This document shows, one piece after another, positions 13,561-24,201 of a stretch of 64,000 bases of DNA (position 1 is its first letter; each line of letters opens with the position of its first letter). Source of the DNA: Proteromonas lacertae (lineage: Eukaryota; Sar; Bigyra; Opalinata; Proteromonadidae); contig NGBS01000323.1 of the NCBI GenBank assembly GCA_002245135.1, positions 1 through 64,000 on the forward strand, written 5' to 3'. The position numbers were made by a program, and so were the translations under genes. Under the pieces are notes generated by a model. The model was not told the origin of the DNA. It did not search any database and worked only from the letters and a program-made list of their open reading frames with translations.

Positions 13561-13861
13561 ATGAATTCAATTCAAATTCCAGAAGTATTTTCTTATATAA
13601 TATATTGTGTAGGAGGTGTATACACAAGAGGTAGTTAATGTAATTGAAGATATTCAAAATGTATGTAATTTAGTGTTTATATGATGTAGGGAATTAAAAG
13701 ATTAGTTGAAAATTTAAATTCTCTGAATAATAATCTTGAATATACATGCGAATTAGTATTCTTTAAAAAAATATTGTAATTAGGGACAAGAGACTGAGAA
13801 ATTAGCAAATATATGGTCATGCATAGGAAAACAAACACCTGAAGAAGATAATAATAAGTAG
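13561..13861 (+). CDS. DAD1: DAD1-like subunit of the DASH/Dam1 kinetochore complex
   Basis: Four phase-0 exons (13561-13584, 13613-13660, 13690-13755, 13784-13861) are split by introns of 28, 29 and 28 nt (GTAT...TAG) and give a 71-residue protein. No single exon is long enough for an ORF finder. The core LVENLNSLNNNLEYTC followed by GQETEKLANIWSCIG matches the DAD1 signature: a NLNSLNxNLE helix, then a Gly-Glu-Lys turn and a Leu-Trp-Ser helix. DAD1 helps build the microtubule ring that couples kinetochores to spindle ends, and small size is usual for it. The gene sits between the divergent PUS10 start and the GST gene's 3' end. Assignment rests on motif recall, so a profile search would settle it. 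Confidence 0.8.
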
Positions 13862-13923
13862 ATAGTATGTTTATAATTTAAATTTTTATTTAATTGATTA
13901 AATGTGATGTTTTTACCATACTT

Positions 13924-14598
13924 TTAATCACTAAATGGTGTAGTACCAACTACAGTTTTTATCTCTGTTATATTTGAACATTCTTTCAACCATCTCTTTA
14001 TATTTGGGTATAAATCACTTTCTTCTTTAGACAAAGTGTTACTAAATAAAGGCAAACAAACACAGAATAATGGCACATCTGCAAATGTGAAATTATCTCC
14101 TAACATGAATTTCTTCCCTTCCAATTCATTGTTTATAATATCTACATGTTGTTTTATATCTTTTAAGGTTGTTTCATAATTTGGAGATTCTTTTGGTAAT
14201 TTCAACAATGAATTATAGGGTCTTTCTAATTCATTCATTGAAAAATCAGTCCACTATTCATTATGAAATATAAAAGAATAATTATACTCTATCAATCAAA
14301 CCTTGATCAAATAATGTATTTCCTAAATATTTTTTAGCTGAATGGTTTGTTTGAAATATCCTGAAAATAGCATTAGACTGAGTAAACTTGTAATAACCCA
14401 TTGATAATATTGGTGCCTAATTAAATCTTGCATATATTATACCTGCTCATTTTCACCAACATTCTTAGTTCTAGGAATAAAATGAGTTAATTGAGCTGCA
14501 ATTGACACCTAGGAACAATATTACTTCATTGACTATACTTTATTCGATTCAATGCTCTTATTTGCAATTAAATTAAACATACCATTGACTGTATCCAT
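13924..14598 (-). CDS. GST-fold protein resembling the N-terminal half of eEF1B-gamma
   Basis: Exons 14539-14598, 14443-14508, 14288-14416 and 13924-14253 join in phase 0 over introns of 30, 26 and 34 nt to 194 residues. The N-terminal thioredoxin-like part includes SIAAQLTHFIPRT and the turn ending APILSMG, followed by FTQSNAIFRIF (the usual ESNAI position). The helical part has KKFMLGDNFTFADVPLFCV, the conserved GST N-capping and hydrophobic staple region. The order resembles eEF1B-gamma or GST modules of tRNA synthetases. The C-terminal eEF1G domain is absent, so it may be a stand-alone scaffold or a small GST. An active-site Ser/Tyr is not evident. Confidence 0.75.
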
Positions 14599-14684
14599 AG
14601 CGAGGAATTAACAAAATGAAAGAAAAGAGAAGAATATCTCAAACCTGTTTGAAGTGTTTTTGTTTTTTATTTCATTCACTTGAA
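14599..14684. promoter_or_regulatory. 86-bp shared upstream region of GST-like gene and CRIPT
   Basis: The two genes are transcribed away from each other and their start codons are 86 bp apart, so both promoters must lie in or near this stretch. I see no defined element beyond AT-richness. Confidence 0.4.
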
Positions 14685-15062
14685 ATGGTATGTGATAAAT
14701 GCGCTAAGAAACTACAAAAAATAATTGTACCAGATACTTGGAAAGAAGGTTCTATGAATAATACAGGTGGTGAAAAAGCTGGTATAGAATTATATTTTAT
14801 TCTATTAAATTAGGAGGTAAAGGAAAAGGCAGAGAAGTTAATCCTAACCAATTACTATCGAAGTTAAAGAATAATAGGTAAGATTATCGAGATATAGTTC
14901 TCTAGATTTACACAAGATGGTTCCCATATATGTAGAATATGTAAGAAACCTGTTCATCAATGGGCTAATTATTGTAACGATTGTGCTTATAAAAAAGGAA
15001 TTTGTGCTAGATGTGGTAAAAAAGTGGTAGACACTTCAGAATATAGAATGAGTAGTAGATAG
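14685..15062 (+). CDS. CRIPT: CRIPT, cysteine-rich minor-spliceosome/PDZ-binding protein
   Basis: Exons 14685-14781, 14814-14877 and 14906-15062 join over introns of 32 and 28 nt to 105 residues, the normal CRIPT length. It opens MVCDKCAKKL and IVPDTWKEGS, both near-invariant in CRIPT, and continues CRICKKPVHQ, YCNDCAYKKGICARCGKKV, giving the full set of CxxC pairs that bind zinc. The upstream in-frame ATG at 14616 would add 23 residues that the family lacks, so I chose 14685. CRIPT is known as a zinc protein that binds PDZ domains in animals and is linked to the minor spliceosome. In a genome with 30-nt introns the splicing link is worth noting, but nothing here proves it. Confidence 0.93.
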
Positions 15063-15259
15063 GAGTAAAGTATTTCTAAGTATTTATTATATTTGTTTTT
15101 TTGATTATGATTTGTTTGTTTTATCTCTTACCATAATAAACAATAACAATAACAATGTAATAATAATATAATAGTAAGCAATTTTACAGGAGATTTAAAC
15201 GAAAAAAATGTATAAAAGAAAGAATTGTTGTTTTTTTAGTTTGAATTAAAATTAGGTCT

Positions 15260-18028
15260 TTAATTGGGAGTAGGAGAAATTGGTCTAGAATTAGCCATCG
15301 GCTCATTAGTTGCTTTAAACGCTTTATATTCATCACTTTCTAAGAATTGATCTAACAATTCACTCTCCATCTTTGTCTCAGCTACTTTTTCAGCTGGTAA
15401 GAATAGAGCAGGGTTTGGATCTTTGTATGATGATTCTATTTTTGTATAAACATCTTCAGGTAAATCAATATGCATCTTACAATTCTTTAATATATATTTA
15501 TGAACAATTTTATTTGATTTGACTTTCATAAAACCAGAATCTGGAATTAATTTATATTCTTCAGCTTCAATCCAAAAGAAGAATAGATTTATTTCTATAT
15601 ATATATATATAATATATACGTTTAACTCTAGTGCAAAATAATTTGAAATAATTTGAACAAATAGGATGATGTAAAACATCTTGAATATGTTGAACAACTA
15701 ATACTTTCTTAATCTCTTCTTCCATCTTAACTTCTTTAACTCTATCTTTCTTTTGTTTCTTATCAGAATTCACTACTTTAATCATCTCAGCACATTGATC
15801 ACTCATTACAAATGATGGAAATAGTGAATCTTTCATCAATGCATATACTTCATCAATTGCATGTTGGAACATTCGTGGAGATGGCTCTTTTTTCGCTAAA
15901 CTTGCTTCTGTAAATGCTAAGGCTTCTTTTGATACAGTAACTGGCTGTCTTGCTGTTTTAGCTAAGTATCTTTGATATATTTTCTTACCTCTTGCTGCTG
16001 ACAATTGTGATTTTGGTATTCTCATAAAATCTTCTACATCTATCCAGAAGTATAAACAAGCATCATAAAACTGTGCTGATAAATATAATTCAAAGTATTT
16101 ACAGTAATGCGATGTATGTAAAATATCATCGAAACTGATTGGACATTCAAATTTTACATCTGTTAAATAGGTATCTTCAATATCATGAGCATTTTCTAAG
16201 AATTTCAAATATGTTGGATTTTGTAAGAAATTGAAATATTCTTCATTTTCCAATACTTGTACTACTTCATTCACTATATTATCGAACAAAGTTGGTTTAC
16301 ATTCTGAAGCTAATCCAATCTTAGATCTTACAGATTTCTTCAAAGTTTCATCGATATTTAATTCTTGTTTACTCCCTCTTTGAATGTATTTAACATATAT
16401 TTTTCTAGCTCTTCCCATTATATAATCCTTCCTTGTCATTGGAATAGCTTTATACTCTTGCACTTCTTTATAAAAACGTATTAAATTACGATTTAATGGA
16501 TTCTGTATTGATCCATCAAACATTTGACACAAGGTTTGATTTAATAAGATTTCTGTAATAGTATGGACAGCTTTGGATGTAATATTTGTTAATAATTGAA
16601 AATCTTGATGACTGGCTCTTCTATTCTTCTTATTTTCAGCTTCTTCTTCATATTGGTGGTATTCCTCTGACTCTAAAAATGCATCTAAATAATTCTCCAT
16701 CAAAAATGTTAATGACATATCACTTGATAGATTAAATACATCATATGGATATTGACCTTCTCCATCCCATGTTCCTAGTCGATCTACTACTGCTTTTGCT
16801 ATATTTGAATCATCAATAACTTGTTGCAATGCTCCTTTACGAATGTATTTATCATATATCTTAGATGCTTGTGTTAAGAAGAATTCTCTACTAAGTGCTT
16901 TTTCTCTTTCAATCATTGCTTCATCTTCTACTATTTCACCTGGAAGATTGGTTTTTTGATTTTCTATTGATTTATATATTAATAATTACATATATATTTA
17001 TATACCATCTCTCATTGCACTAAACATATTATAAAATTCATTCACATCCAAATAAAACAGCAAATGTTCCATTCCACCATTTATTCTCTGTATATATTGC
17101 TTAAAATAAAAACATTTTCTACTACTATTTAATATTTTTTCCATCATTGCTTTTCTTCTTCCTACTTCTATCTTTTGTGTGGTTGTAACAAACATATCCA
17201 TATTGGAAAATGCTGTTTTTTGCTCAATTTCTAATCTTGTTTCTTTTTCTAAAATGACTTTGAATTTTTCAAATACTTCGTTGTGTAATAACTCGAAACA
17301 TTGTTTTTGGAAGTAATTGAATATTGTATCTGATGGAATTTCACATGTGTATAATTCTTGCTGTAATTCTTCTTTTTCTAGTTGTTCTGATTGAATCTAA
17401 TATTGTTATAATTGATAATATATACTGGAGTACTTGCAAACTGTGAAAAATATCGATTATATATCTCATTTGCTCTTTTTGCTCTAAATTCAGATTTTGG
17501 TAAAGATGAATAATCTTCTACTTCAATCCAAAATAAAAGACAATTCAGTAGTAAGTTTTGACTGCCTTCTACTTTATCTTTAGACTTTTCAAAGATATCA
17601 GTTAAATATTTCCTGAATCTCTTACAAGCTCTTGTATCCTATTATTTAAAATTATTTATTACAATGATACTTTTAATATTATATCCAATGAAGAATCCAT
17701 AACCATTGAGCTTCTTAATGCACTTCCTCTCTTAGAAGTGACAGCTGCTCCTAGTACAGCTTCTTCATCATCACAATGTTTTATTGCCTTTTTTAAATTC
17801 TCTTCTACTGAGGATTTAGAATCACTATCTTCACTATTATCTCCATCAGATTCTGGGCCTCCAAATTTGTGTTTCGTTTTATTAATTCTACTTTTTGGAC
17901 GTGGTACAGCTTTTGGTACTGTTGGTTCTTGACCTATCAAACACATTATTTTAAGAAATACTTGGCGCTGGTTGCACTTGATTTTTCTTAGGTGGTGGTG
18001 CTTTTGGTTTACTCTCTTTACTTCCCAT
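15260..18028 (-). CDS. Protein with five tandem RGS domains
   Basis: Six exons (17962-18028, 17671-17933, 17426-17638, 17006-17396, 15620-16963, 15260-15594) join over introns of 28, 32, 29, 42 and 25 nt to 870 residues. The start MGSKESKPK fits an N-myristoylation site. An acidic, Ser-rich linker follows, then five RGS-type helical bundles. They are recognised by repeated FWIEVEDYSSLP, FYLDVNEFYNM, FYKEVQEYKAIP, FWIDVEDFMRIP and FWIEAEEYKLIP motifs, each followed by an Arg/Lys-rich KIYxKYI helix. RGS domains speed GTP hydrolysis by G-alpha subunits, and multi-RGS proteins such as animal RGS22 are found in ciliated cells. Not every copy need be catalytic. The 25-nt intron (15595-15619) is among the shortest in the window. 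Confidence 0.87.
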
Positions 18029-18218
18029 TCTCTATTTCATTAAAATAACGAAAATAGAAAACGAATAAACATAAAACGAATCTGTTTTCGGAAACAATTG
18101 GAATTGTATTTAACAGTTACACTCTCTATTAAATCAATTCATATGCCAACAAATAAATTCAATGAATTCAATATTTTTTTTAGTACAAATAAATAGAAAT
18201 TACAGTTTTACAACATAA

Positions 18219-21200
18219 TTAGAAAAACATAGTCGTCTTTCTACTAGCTGTATTTGGATTCATCATTATACTAGCCTTATGAGTTGTATCTTTCTTCACA
18301 GAAATTGAAGATTGCTTATGTGGATTTAAATCAATATTAAATTTCGTAACATGGATCTTAAAAGGATCTAATTGATTTAAATCAGTCACATAAGTAGGTA
18401 AAGGTTGTGGATCGACATTTCTCTTCTTCTGTGACATCATAATAATTGGTTCAGGTAATTCTGAACTTCTATCACTCTTAAAAATTAGATTATGAATAGC
18501 CCAAATTATATTCTCTAATCTATCATATCTCAATATCAAATTATGCAATTCCGTTAATAAATAATTGCTATCAATTAACTTCATTATTCCATACCTTTTT
18601 AATACAGTTTCAACTGTACTAATCTTTTTATCAACTGGATCAATCATACATAATCTATTAAATACACTTCCCATTGTATTATTATTATTATTATTATTAT
18701 CTCCTCTTGCATGACTTAAACTAGCAAATGATTTCTTTGTATCTAATCTTTTCTCCAGAAAACTCACTTTTGTTTCCATTATACCAAATATTTTTTCTAA
18801 ATACAATGTATTTTGTACTGGTTCACAAAAGATTATATCAATCAATTCATTTAATATTTTGTAATATTTTCTAGCATCATATTGTCGATTAATTCTAAAT
18901 GAACGTAGTAATAAATCCAAAGCACATTTCGGCTCTAAATATCCATCATTTTCTGTTAATATTTCATTGTATATACTACTTACTCTATTTTTTGTTCCTT
19001 TATCTAAACGATCAATTCTTTTGTGTATATAAGTATCTCGATTGACAGGTGTTGTTAATAAACTCTTTATTTCTTGAATATCAAATTCAAATCGATATCT
19101 TGTTATATTTCCATTTGCATTTGGAGCATTATTACCACCTCCACTTACACCTGTTGCTGTTGATCCTCCACTTAATACTGCTGAAATTCTATTGGACAAT
19201 TTTCTACTTTGTGTCATTGTGCTTTTCCTAGCTCCAAATCCTGTGTATTGTTTAGATGATTTTCGATCAATAGATGGTTGAGATATATTTTGAGTTGTAA
19301 CAGAGTTCATCTCTCTTGATCCCCATTCACTTTTAGTTAAAAATACAAATGGAATAGAATGGAATATTGGATTATAAGATTTCCAACATTCCTCCATCAT
19401 ATTCTTAAAAGCAATAAATCTATTGGAATTATCAATACTAATTTTCTTTATTTTATCATCCATTCCACCAATAGCGAGTAAACCTGTAGCAATATTTCCA
19501 CTAATTGTACCAATCACACCCATACCAATACATAATACAATCAAGCCTAAGATTCGAGCATATATCGTCACTGCTGTTATATCACCATAACCTAACGTTG
19601 TGACTGTAATAATATTAAACCAAATGACATTATCCAATTGTATAAACACTGAATTACTTGATTGATCCAACATCTTCAAAAATACAGCTGTTAATAATAC
19701 AAATACTACTGTAAAGATAGTTAGATAAAAACCAGGATGAGTAACCATCAAAGTAACTAGTTTATCTTGACTGGTTAAATTACGATAGAATCTAACTATA
19801 CGTAATAACTTAAACAATCTAAAAACTCTAAAAAACCTTCCAATCTTTGCTATTGATAATACTGACATTACACTAGAAGCATTTGTATCCATTAAACCTG
19901 GTAAATCTGTTAATAAAGCTAATATTTCCCACCATATATTATAACACCAATGTTTCCAATCTATAAACTCTTTTCCTTCACCAATTTGAGTGCAAGTTCT
20001 ACGGACAATATCTAAAGCGAAGGATGTTGAAATATATAAATCAGTCCATGAGAATATCTGTACAACTCTGTCAGGGAATCCATCAATATCTAAGAAAGGT
20101 GCTACTAATAAAACCAAACTAACAACTGTTAATATTAAGATTGTTATTTCAAAGGTTAATTCGAATTTACTCATTGCAACTGTTTCTATTGATACAGCTA
20201 ATATTGGAATACCATCTGCATCTAATTTATCCATTACACTTTTATCAGGAATTTTCTTTTCTTCTCTTTTTCTTTTATTGTTAATATACCATATTGAGAA
20301 TACTGTAAATAATGAAGCAATTAGTGTAAACACACCCCAAATGATATATAAATAGGTGAAATCATTAAGACATTTATCATTCGGATCATTTGCACAACTT
20401 CCTGTTGATTTCCATATATCACTATTGTCACTAATTCCATCATTATCTTCATCATATCTATCTTTACCTTCTTCAGGAAATATATCATAAGAATCGATCA
20501 TTTCATCATTGTCTTTATCAAGATCAATAAACTATATATAAATATAAATATTAATATATATTATCTATCTATACATTTACATAATATTCATTATTTTCTT
20601 TATGGATTACCCAAAATACAATATCACTATACATAAATACAGCATCTAAATCCTCCTGAGTACTAAACTGCTGTGGTAAAATATCGATTAATTCACATTT
20701 ACTATTTGGTAATATATCACGATGTTCATCATCTGTACTTACATGTAAATAATAATAATGAATATAACCAGTATTAATCATGTATAATAATGTATTTATA
20801 GATGAATCTATAAATACGATTGGATATTCAGATGTTAAATATTCAGTGTATGTTTTATCCTTTATTCTATAATATCTTATCATATAATTGAATGTATTTG
20901 GCTCTTTTAACAAATAAAATATTACTTGTCCAGCTAATAATACATTCTCTAATACAGTGTATTCACCAAACGTATAGTTACTCGGTTCAAATTTTCTTCT
21001 TATTAAAGAAGGCATTTCTAATAATTGAACGAACAATTCTGATTTGACTTGATCAGTTGGATTTGCTAGTCCGACATGACCATTAGTGTTGATTTTTACT
21101 TCATTCTGTGTGGCTATCCATAAACAATACACTTCATCCATATTATTATAATCAACATAATAAGAATGAGAGTTAATTGGTGATAATTGAACATGAAATG

Positions 21201-21906
21201 TTTTCCATGTTGTTAATGAGGATTTTAATCTAAATGATGAGTGTAACATTGAATTGTATAATACTGCTGTTGATTCTTCTGTCTTGTGGTCATATTCAAT
21301 ATATACAAAGTATCTACCAAATACTACTGGTTGAATGTAATCTATATCATTCTTTTGATATATATGATCAAATTCACTACTAAGAGCTTGATCTTTTAAA
21401 TTATATAATTGGATGTTGTAATGTTTTGTTACTTCGTTCAATTCAGACCATACAATAGAATTTCCATCAGAATTTAAGGCAGATATATTGTGTGATAAAA
21501 ATGATACACTACTGTATAACACTTCATATTTGTCTTTGTAGAATTCTAGATATTCTGTACCATGATGACTGAAATCAAAGAAACCATTTCCCCACCCATC
21601 ACTATATACACTGTATGGAACAAACACCTTTTCGAAGTCTTTTAAGTATAACATATCAACTGATTCTGTTCCTGTGTCTCCTACAAATATCAATACATTC
21701 TTAGCAAAAAATATCTGGTCATTCATATAGAATGAAGCATCTTTAGACCTTGAAAAACCTGAGGAAGTGATTGTAGTATCAAGTCTAACAGGAGGATATT
21801 TACCATCACGTGTCAGATATGTACATGATTCCTTTGCTATTTTATTAGGGGCAATAGCATCAACAACTGCACAAATGAGAAGAAAAAATGAAAAACGAAA
21901 ATTCAT
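18219..21906 (-). CDS. Voltage-gated K+ channel with secreted-type ectodomain and Ca2+-binding-like loops
   Basis: Exons 20581-21906 and 18219-20531 join over a 49-nt intron to 1,212 residues. It begins with a signal peptide (FRFSFFLLICAVVDA), then ~420 residues of extracellular-looking beta-rich sequence. Acidic loops follow (FIDLDKDNDEMIDSYD, DRYDEDNDGISDNSD), like thrombospondin type 3 or EF-type Ca2+ loops. An extra membrane helix (YLYIIWGVFTLIASL) precedes the six-segment channel. S4 carries spaced arginines (RFFRVFRLFKLLRIVRFYR), and the pore holds the K+ filter TLGYGD with a GNIATGLL inner helix. About 400 cytoplasmic residues follow, Asn-rich in places, without a clear nucleotide-binding domain. 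The extra helix would place the voltage sensor in its usual orientation. The combination is unusual. Confidence 0.85.
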
Positions 21907-21987
21907 TTCTCAAACCTATAGCTTGAATGTAACGAATATATTTTTATTTTATCTCATTTTTCTTCACAGAACAATCATAGAACACTA

Positions 21988-23262
21988 TTAATTAACATAT
22001 AGATGATATTTAATTGAATAATATACATTTGAGAAAATTTGCCTCAAACTAAGAGACATTGACATTTTTCCTTTGTCAGCAAAGCGAAGAGGATGAAAAG
22101 TATAAACATTTAAATGAATTTGAGGGTAATTATCATAATAGAATGTGGTGTTATCTTTATTCTTGAAATCATAATAAACACTCAAATCGTCATAAACTTC
22201 AGTGGTTGATAAAGACATATAACGAAATCCTAAAGTTGCTGATATTTTTGCAAATGCAGTTATTTTAAACGCAGAGTAGCATTCAATTACTGTTACTCCT
22301 TTCTTTATTATCCATATTAGATTTACTAATCCTGCACCATGAGGACTTATTATTATATCTCTATTCATTATTAACTTTATTTGATCTGAACTTTTCAATC
22401 CATCAAAATATATCATTTCTACATTTAAATCTATATTCATATATTTTTTAATACCATTTAACATTGAATAGATTTCATTTACATTTATTATTTTTCTAGC
22501 TGAATTACCACTTTTTCTGATTAATATACATACTTCTATCGATTTTGATTGCTTTTGATTGTTTTGATTATAATTTATTAATCTAAATCCAATATCTCGA
22601 AATTCTTTTGTAAGATTTGGATTATAAAAGTAAAAATCAATATATCCACTTCTTATACCAACATGAACTTTCTTAAAATATATTATATCATATTTTCTAT
22701 AAAATTTATCCATTGTGTCACCATAATAAAATTTAGTTTTGGATAGTTTTGATGCAATTATTTTTTGAATATAATTGTGCATTTCCATATAATCATATGT
22801 TGTATAATAGCTATCAAATATAACTTCATTTATAGGATTAAAATTCTTTTTGTCAGCTATATCGAAAAACATAAAATGATCTAACTGATGGTAGAGATTT
22901 TGACAATATGAACTGTGATACCATACTTCATCACTTGCCCATCTTACAGAAGTAGGTAAAGGCTCATAATGGTAAAAAAGTAAAGCAGAATACATACTAA
23001 GCGTGTTTTGTTGAAAAATAGTAACATTTATTTTATGATCAGTTACATACAATATGATTGTTCTAGCATTGTATTGCTGTTTTATAAAAGCAACATTTTC
23101 AAGTGTAACCCATAAATAACCCTGTTTTAATTCACTTACATGAATATACATACTACTCTGCTTTATTGTATTATTTTCACGAATGACCAAATTTTTACAT
23201 AATATTAAGTTAATAGTTATCATAATAAGCGATAATTTCATTTTTGAAATTTTAGAATTCAA
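21988..23262 (-). CDS. GT61-family (DUF563) glycosyltransferase
   Basis: A single 424-residue frame begins with a signal anchor (LSLIMITINLILC), as expected for a Golgi or ER type II enzyme. The C-terminal part holds the family hallmark IIISPHGAGLVNLIWI, then VTVIECY and RYMSLS. Upstream, VCILIRKSGNSARKI is the nucleotide-sugar side of the fold. GT61 members transfer xylose, arabinose or GlcNAc to glycoproteins or polysaccharides, and the sugar here cannot be told. It starts 75 bp downstream of YIPF5 and ends 81 bp before the channel gene, all on the same strand. No intron is needed. Confidence 0.82.
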   Translation of the reverse strand: MNSKISKMKLSLIMITINLILCKNLVIRENNTIKQSSMYIHVSELKQGYLWVTLENVAFIKQQYNARTIILYVTDHKINVTIFQQNTLSMYSALLFYHYEPLPTSVRWASDEVWYHSSYCQNLYHQLDHFMFFDIADKKNFNPINEVIFDSYYTTYDYMEMHNYIQKIIASKLSKTKFYYGDTMDKFYRKYDIIYFKKVHVGIRSGYIDFYFYNPNLTKEFRDIGFRLINYNQNNQKQSKSIEVCILIRKSGNSARKIINVNEIYSMLNGIKKYMNIDLNVEMIYFDGLKSSDQIKLIMNRDIIISPHGAGLVNLIWIIKKGVTVIECYSAFKITAFAKISATLGFRYMSLSTTEVYDDLSVYYDFKNKDNTTFYYDNYPQIHLNVYTFHPLRFADKGKMSMSLSLRQIFSNVYYSIKYHLYVN

Positions 23263-23338
23263 ACTTCTGAGTTTGTCATTTTTGGTCTTATAATAGTAAT
23301 ATTAATTCATCACACAACAACAAAATAGAGTAATAAAT

Positions 23339-24113
23339 TTAAAAAATAGTTAGAAGAGCAAAGCAAATATAGAATAATAACACTGGATAGCTTATTAAAT
23401 ATCTTTGAGCTCTCATATTCAAATAATATTCAAAAAATCTAGTAGCTGTAACTGTACACCATCCAATAATGAGAAAAGTCAAGATAATTCCAAACAAAGA
23501 ATTCATATTCAACAAACACTTCACAATTGCTAATATTCCAATTGGTATAAGCGAATAACCCATTATACTAGTTGTATGACACCAACCGATGTAATTCTTT
23601 TGACATAACAAATTCAAAACTGCGTACATTAAAAATGAGCCAAAAAAGCCAAAACCATAAATATAACCAAAATGAATTCTACCAGACTATTTCAATATAT
23701 CATAATTAAGATATAGACAATTTAAATATACTAATAATAGTAGAAAACCTAAGCCTAAACAAAACAATAAAGGACCAGCTAAATCTGCATCTTCTACAAC
23801 GTCTTTTTCAAGCTTACGTAGTGGGTTTAATGAAGCTAATACTTTTTGATATATATGACGAAAATCAAATCCAAGTTCTATGTTTCATAGTGACAATTTT
23901 ATACCTTCTAATAAAGGAGGTTCGTTTTCATAATCTTCTACTTCAGTATATTCATTTTGACTAATATCACCTGTAGGAACTTGATAATTATTGTAGTATT
24001 GTTCATTATTACTAAAACAATAACAAAGTAATATACTCAGCAGCAGCCCATGAATTGTCATTATATTCACCACCAAAAGGATTTAAGTTCATGTCTGACA
24101 TTGGAAGGGCCAT
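23339..24113 (-). CDS. YIPF5: YIPF5/Yip1 membrane protein of ER-Golgi vesicles
   Basis: Exons 24037-24113, 23905-24011, 23732-23877 and 23339-23686 join over introns of 25, 27 and 45 nt to 225 residues. The Yip1 core is unmistakable: EELGFDFRHIYQKVLASLNP, then DADLAGPLLFC, HFGYIYGFG, MGYSLIPIGIL, IIGWCTVTATRFF and the closing FYICFALLTIF. Five membrane helices fill the C-terminal half, while the Asn/Tyr-rich N-terminus faces the cytosol. Yip1 proteins bind prenylated Rab GTPases and act in COPII vesicle budding and ER structure. The gene diverges from the SEC14-like gene, with 88 bp between start codons. Confidence 0.93.
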
Positions 24114-24201
24114 TATATAAGTCAAAAATTAAGAAATTTAAAAAAAGTGATTGTGAAACGGACTATAATTTCAATAATTTTCAAGAATAAGTGCAAATAT
24201 C
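24114..24201. promoter_or_regulatory. 88-bp shared upstream region of YIPF5 and SEC14-GOLD genes
   Basis: Two divergent genes with membrane-traffic products share this short spacer, so it must hold both core promoters. No specific motif is recognised. Confidence 0.4.

Noticed and set aside
10128-15062. Alternative genetic code with reassigned stops
   Set aside because: In-frame stops in conserved genes disappear once GTAT...TAG introns are removed, and TAA, TAG and TGA each end a well-conserved gene.
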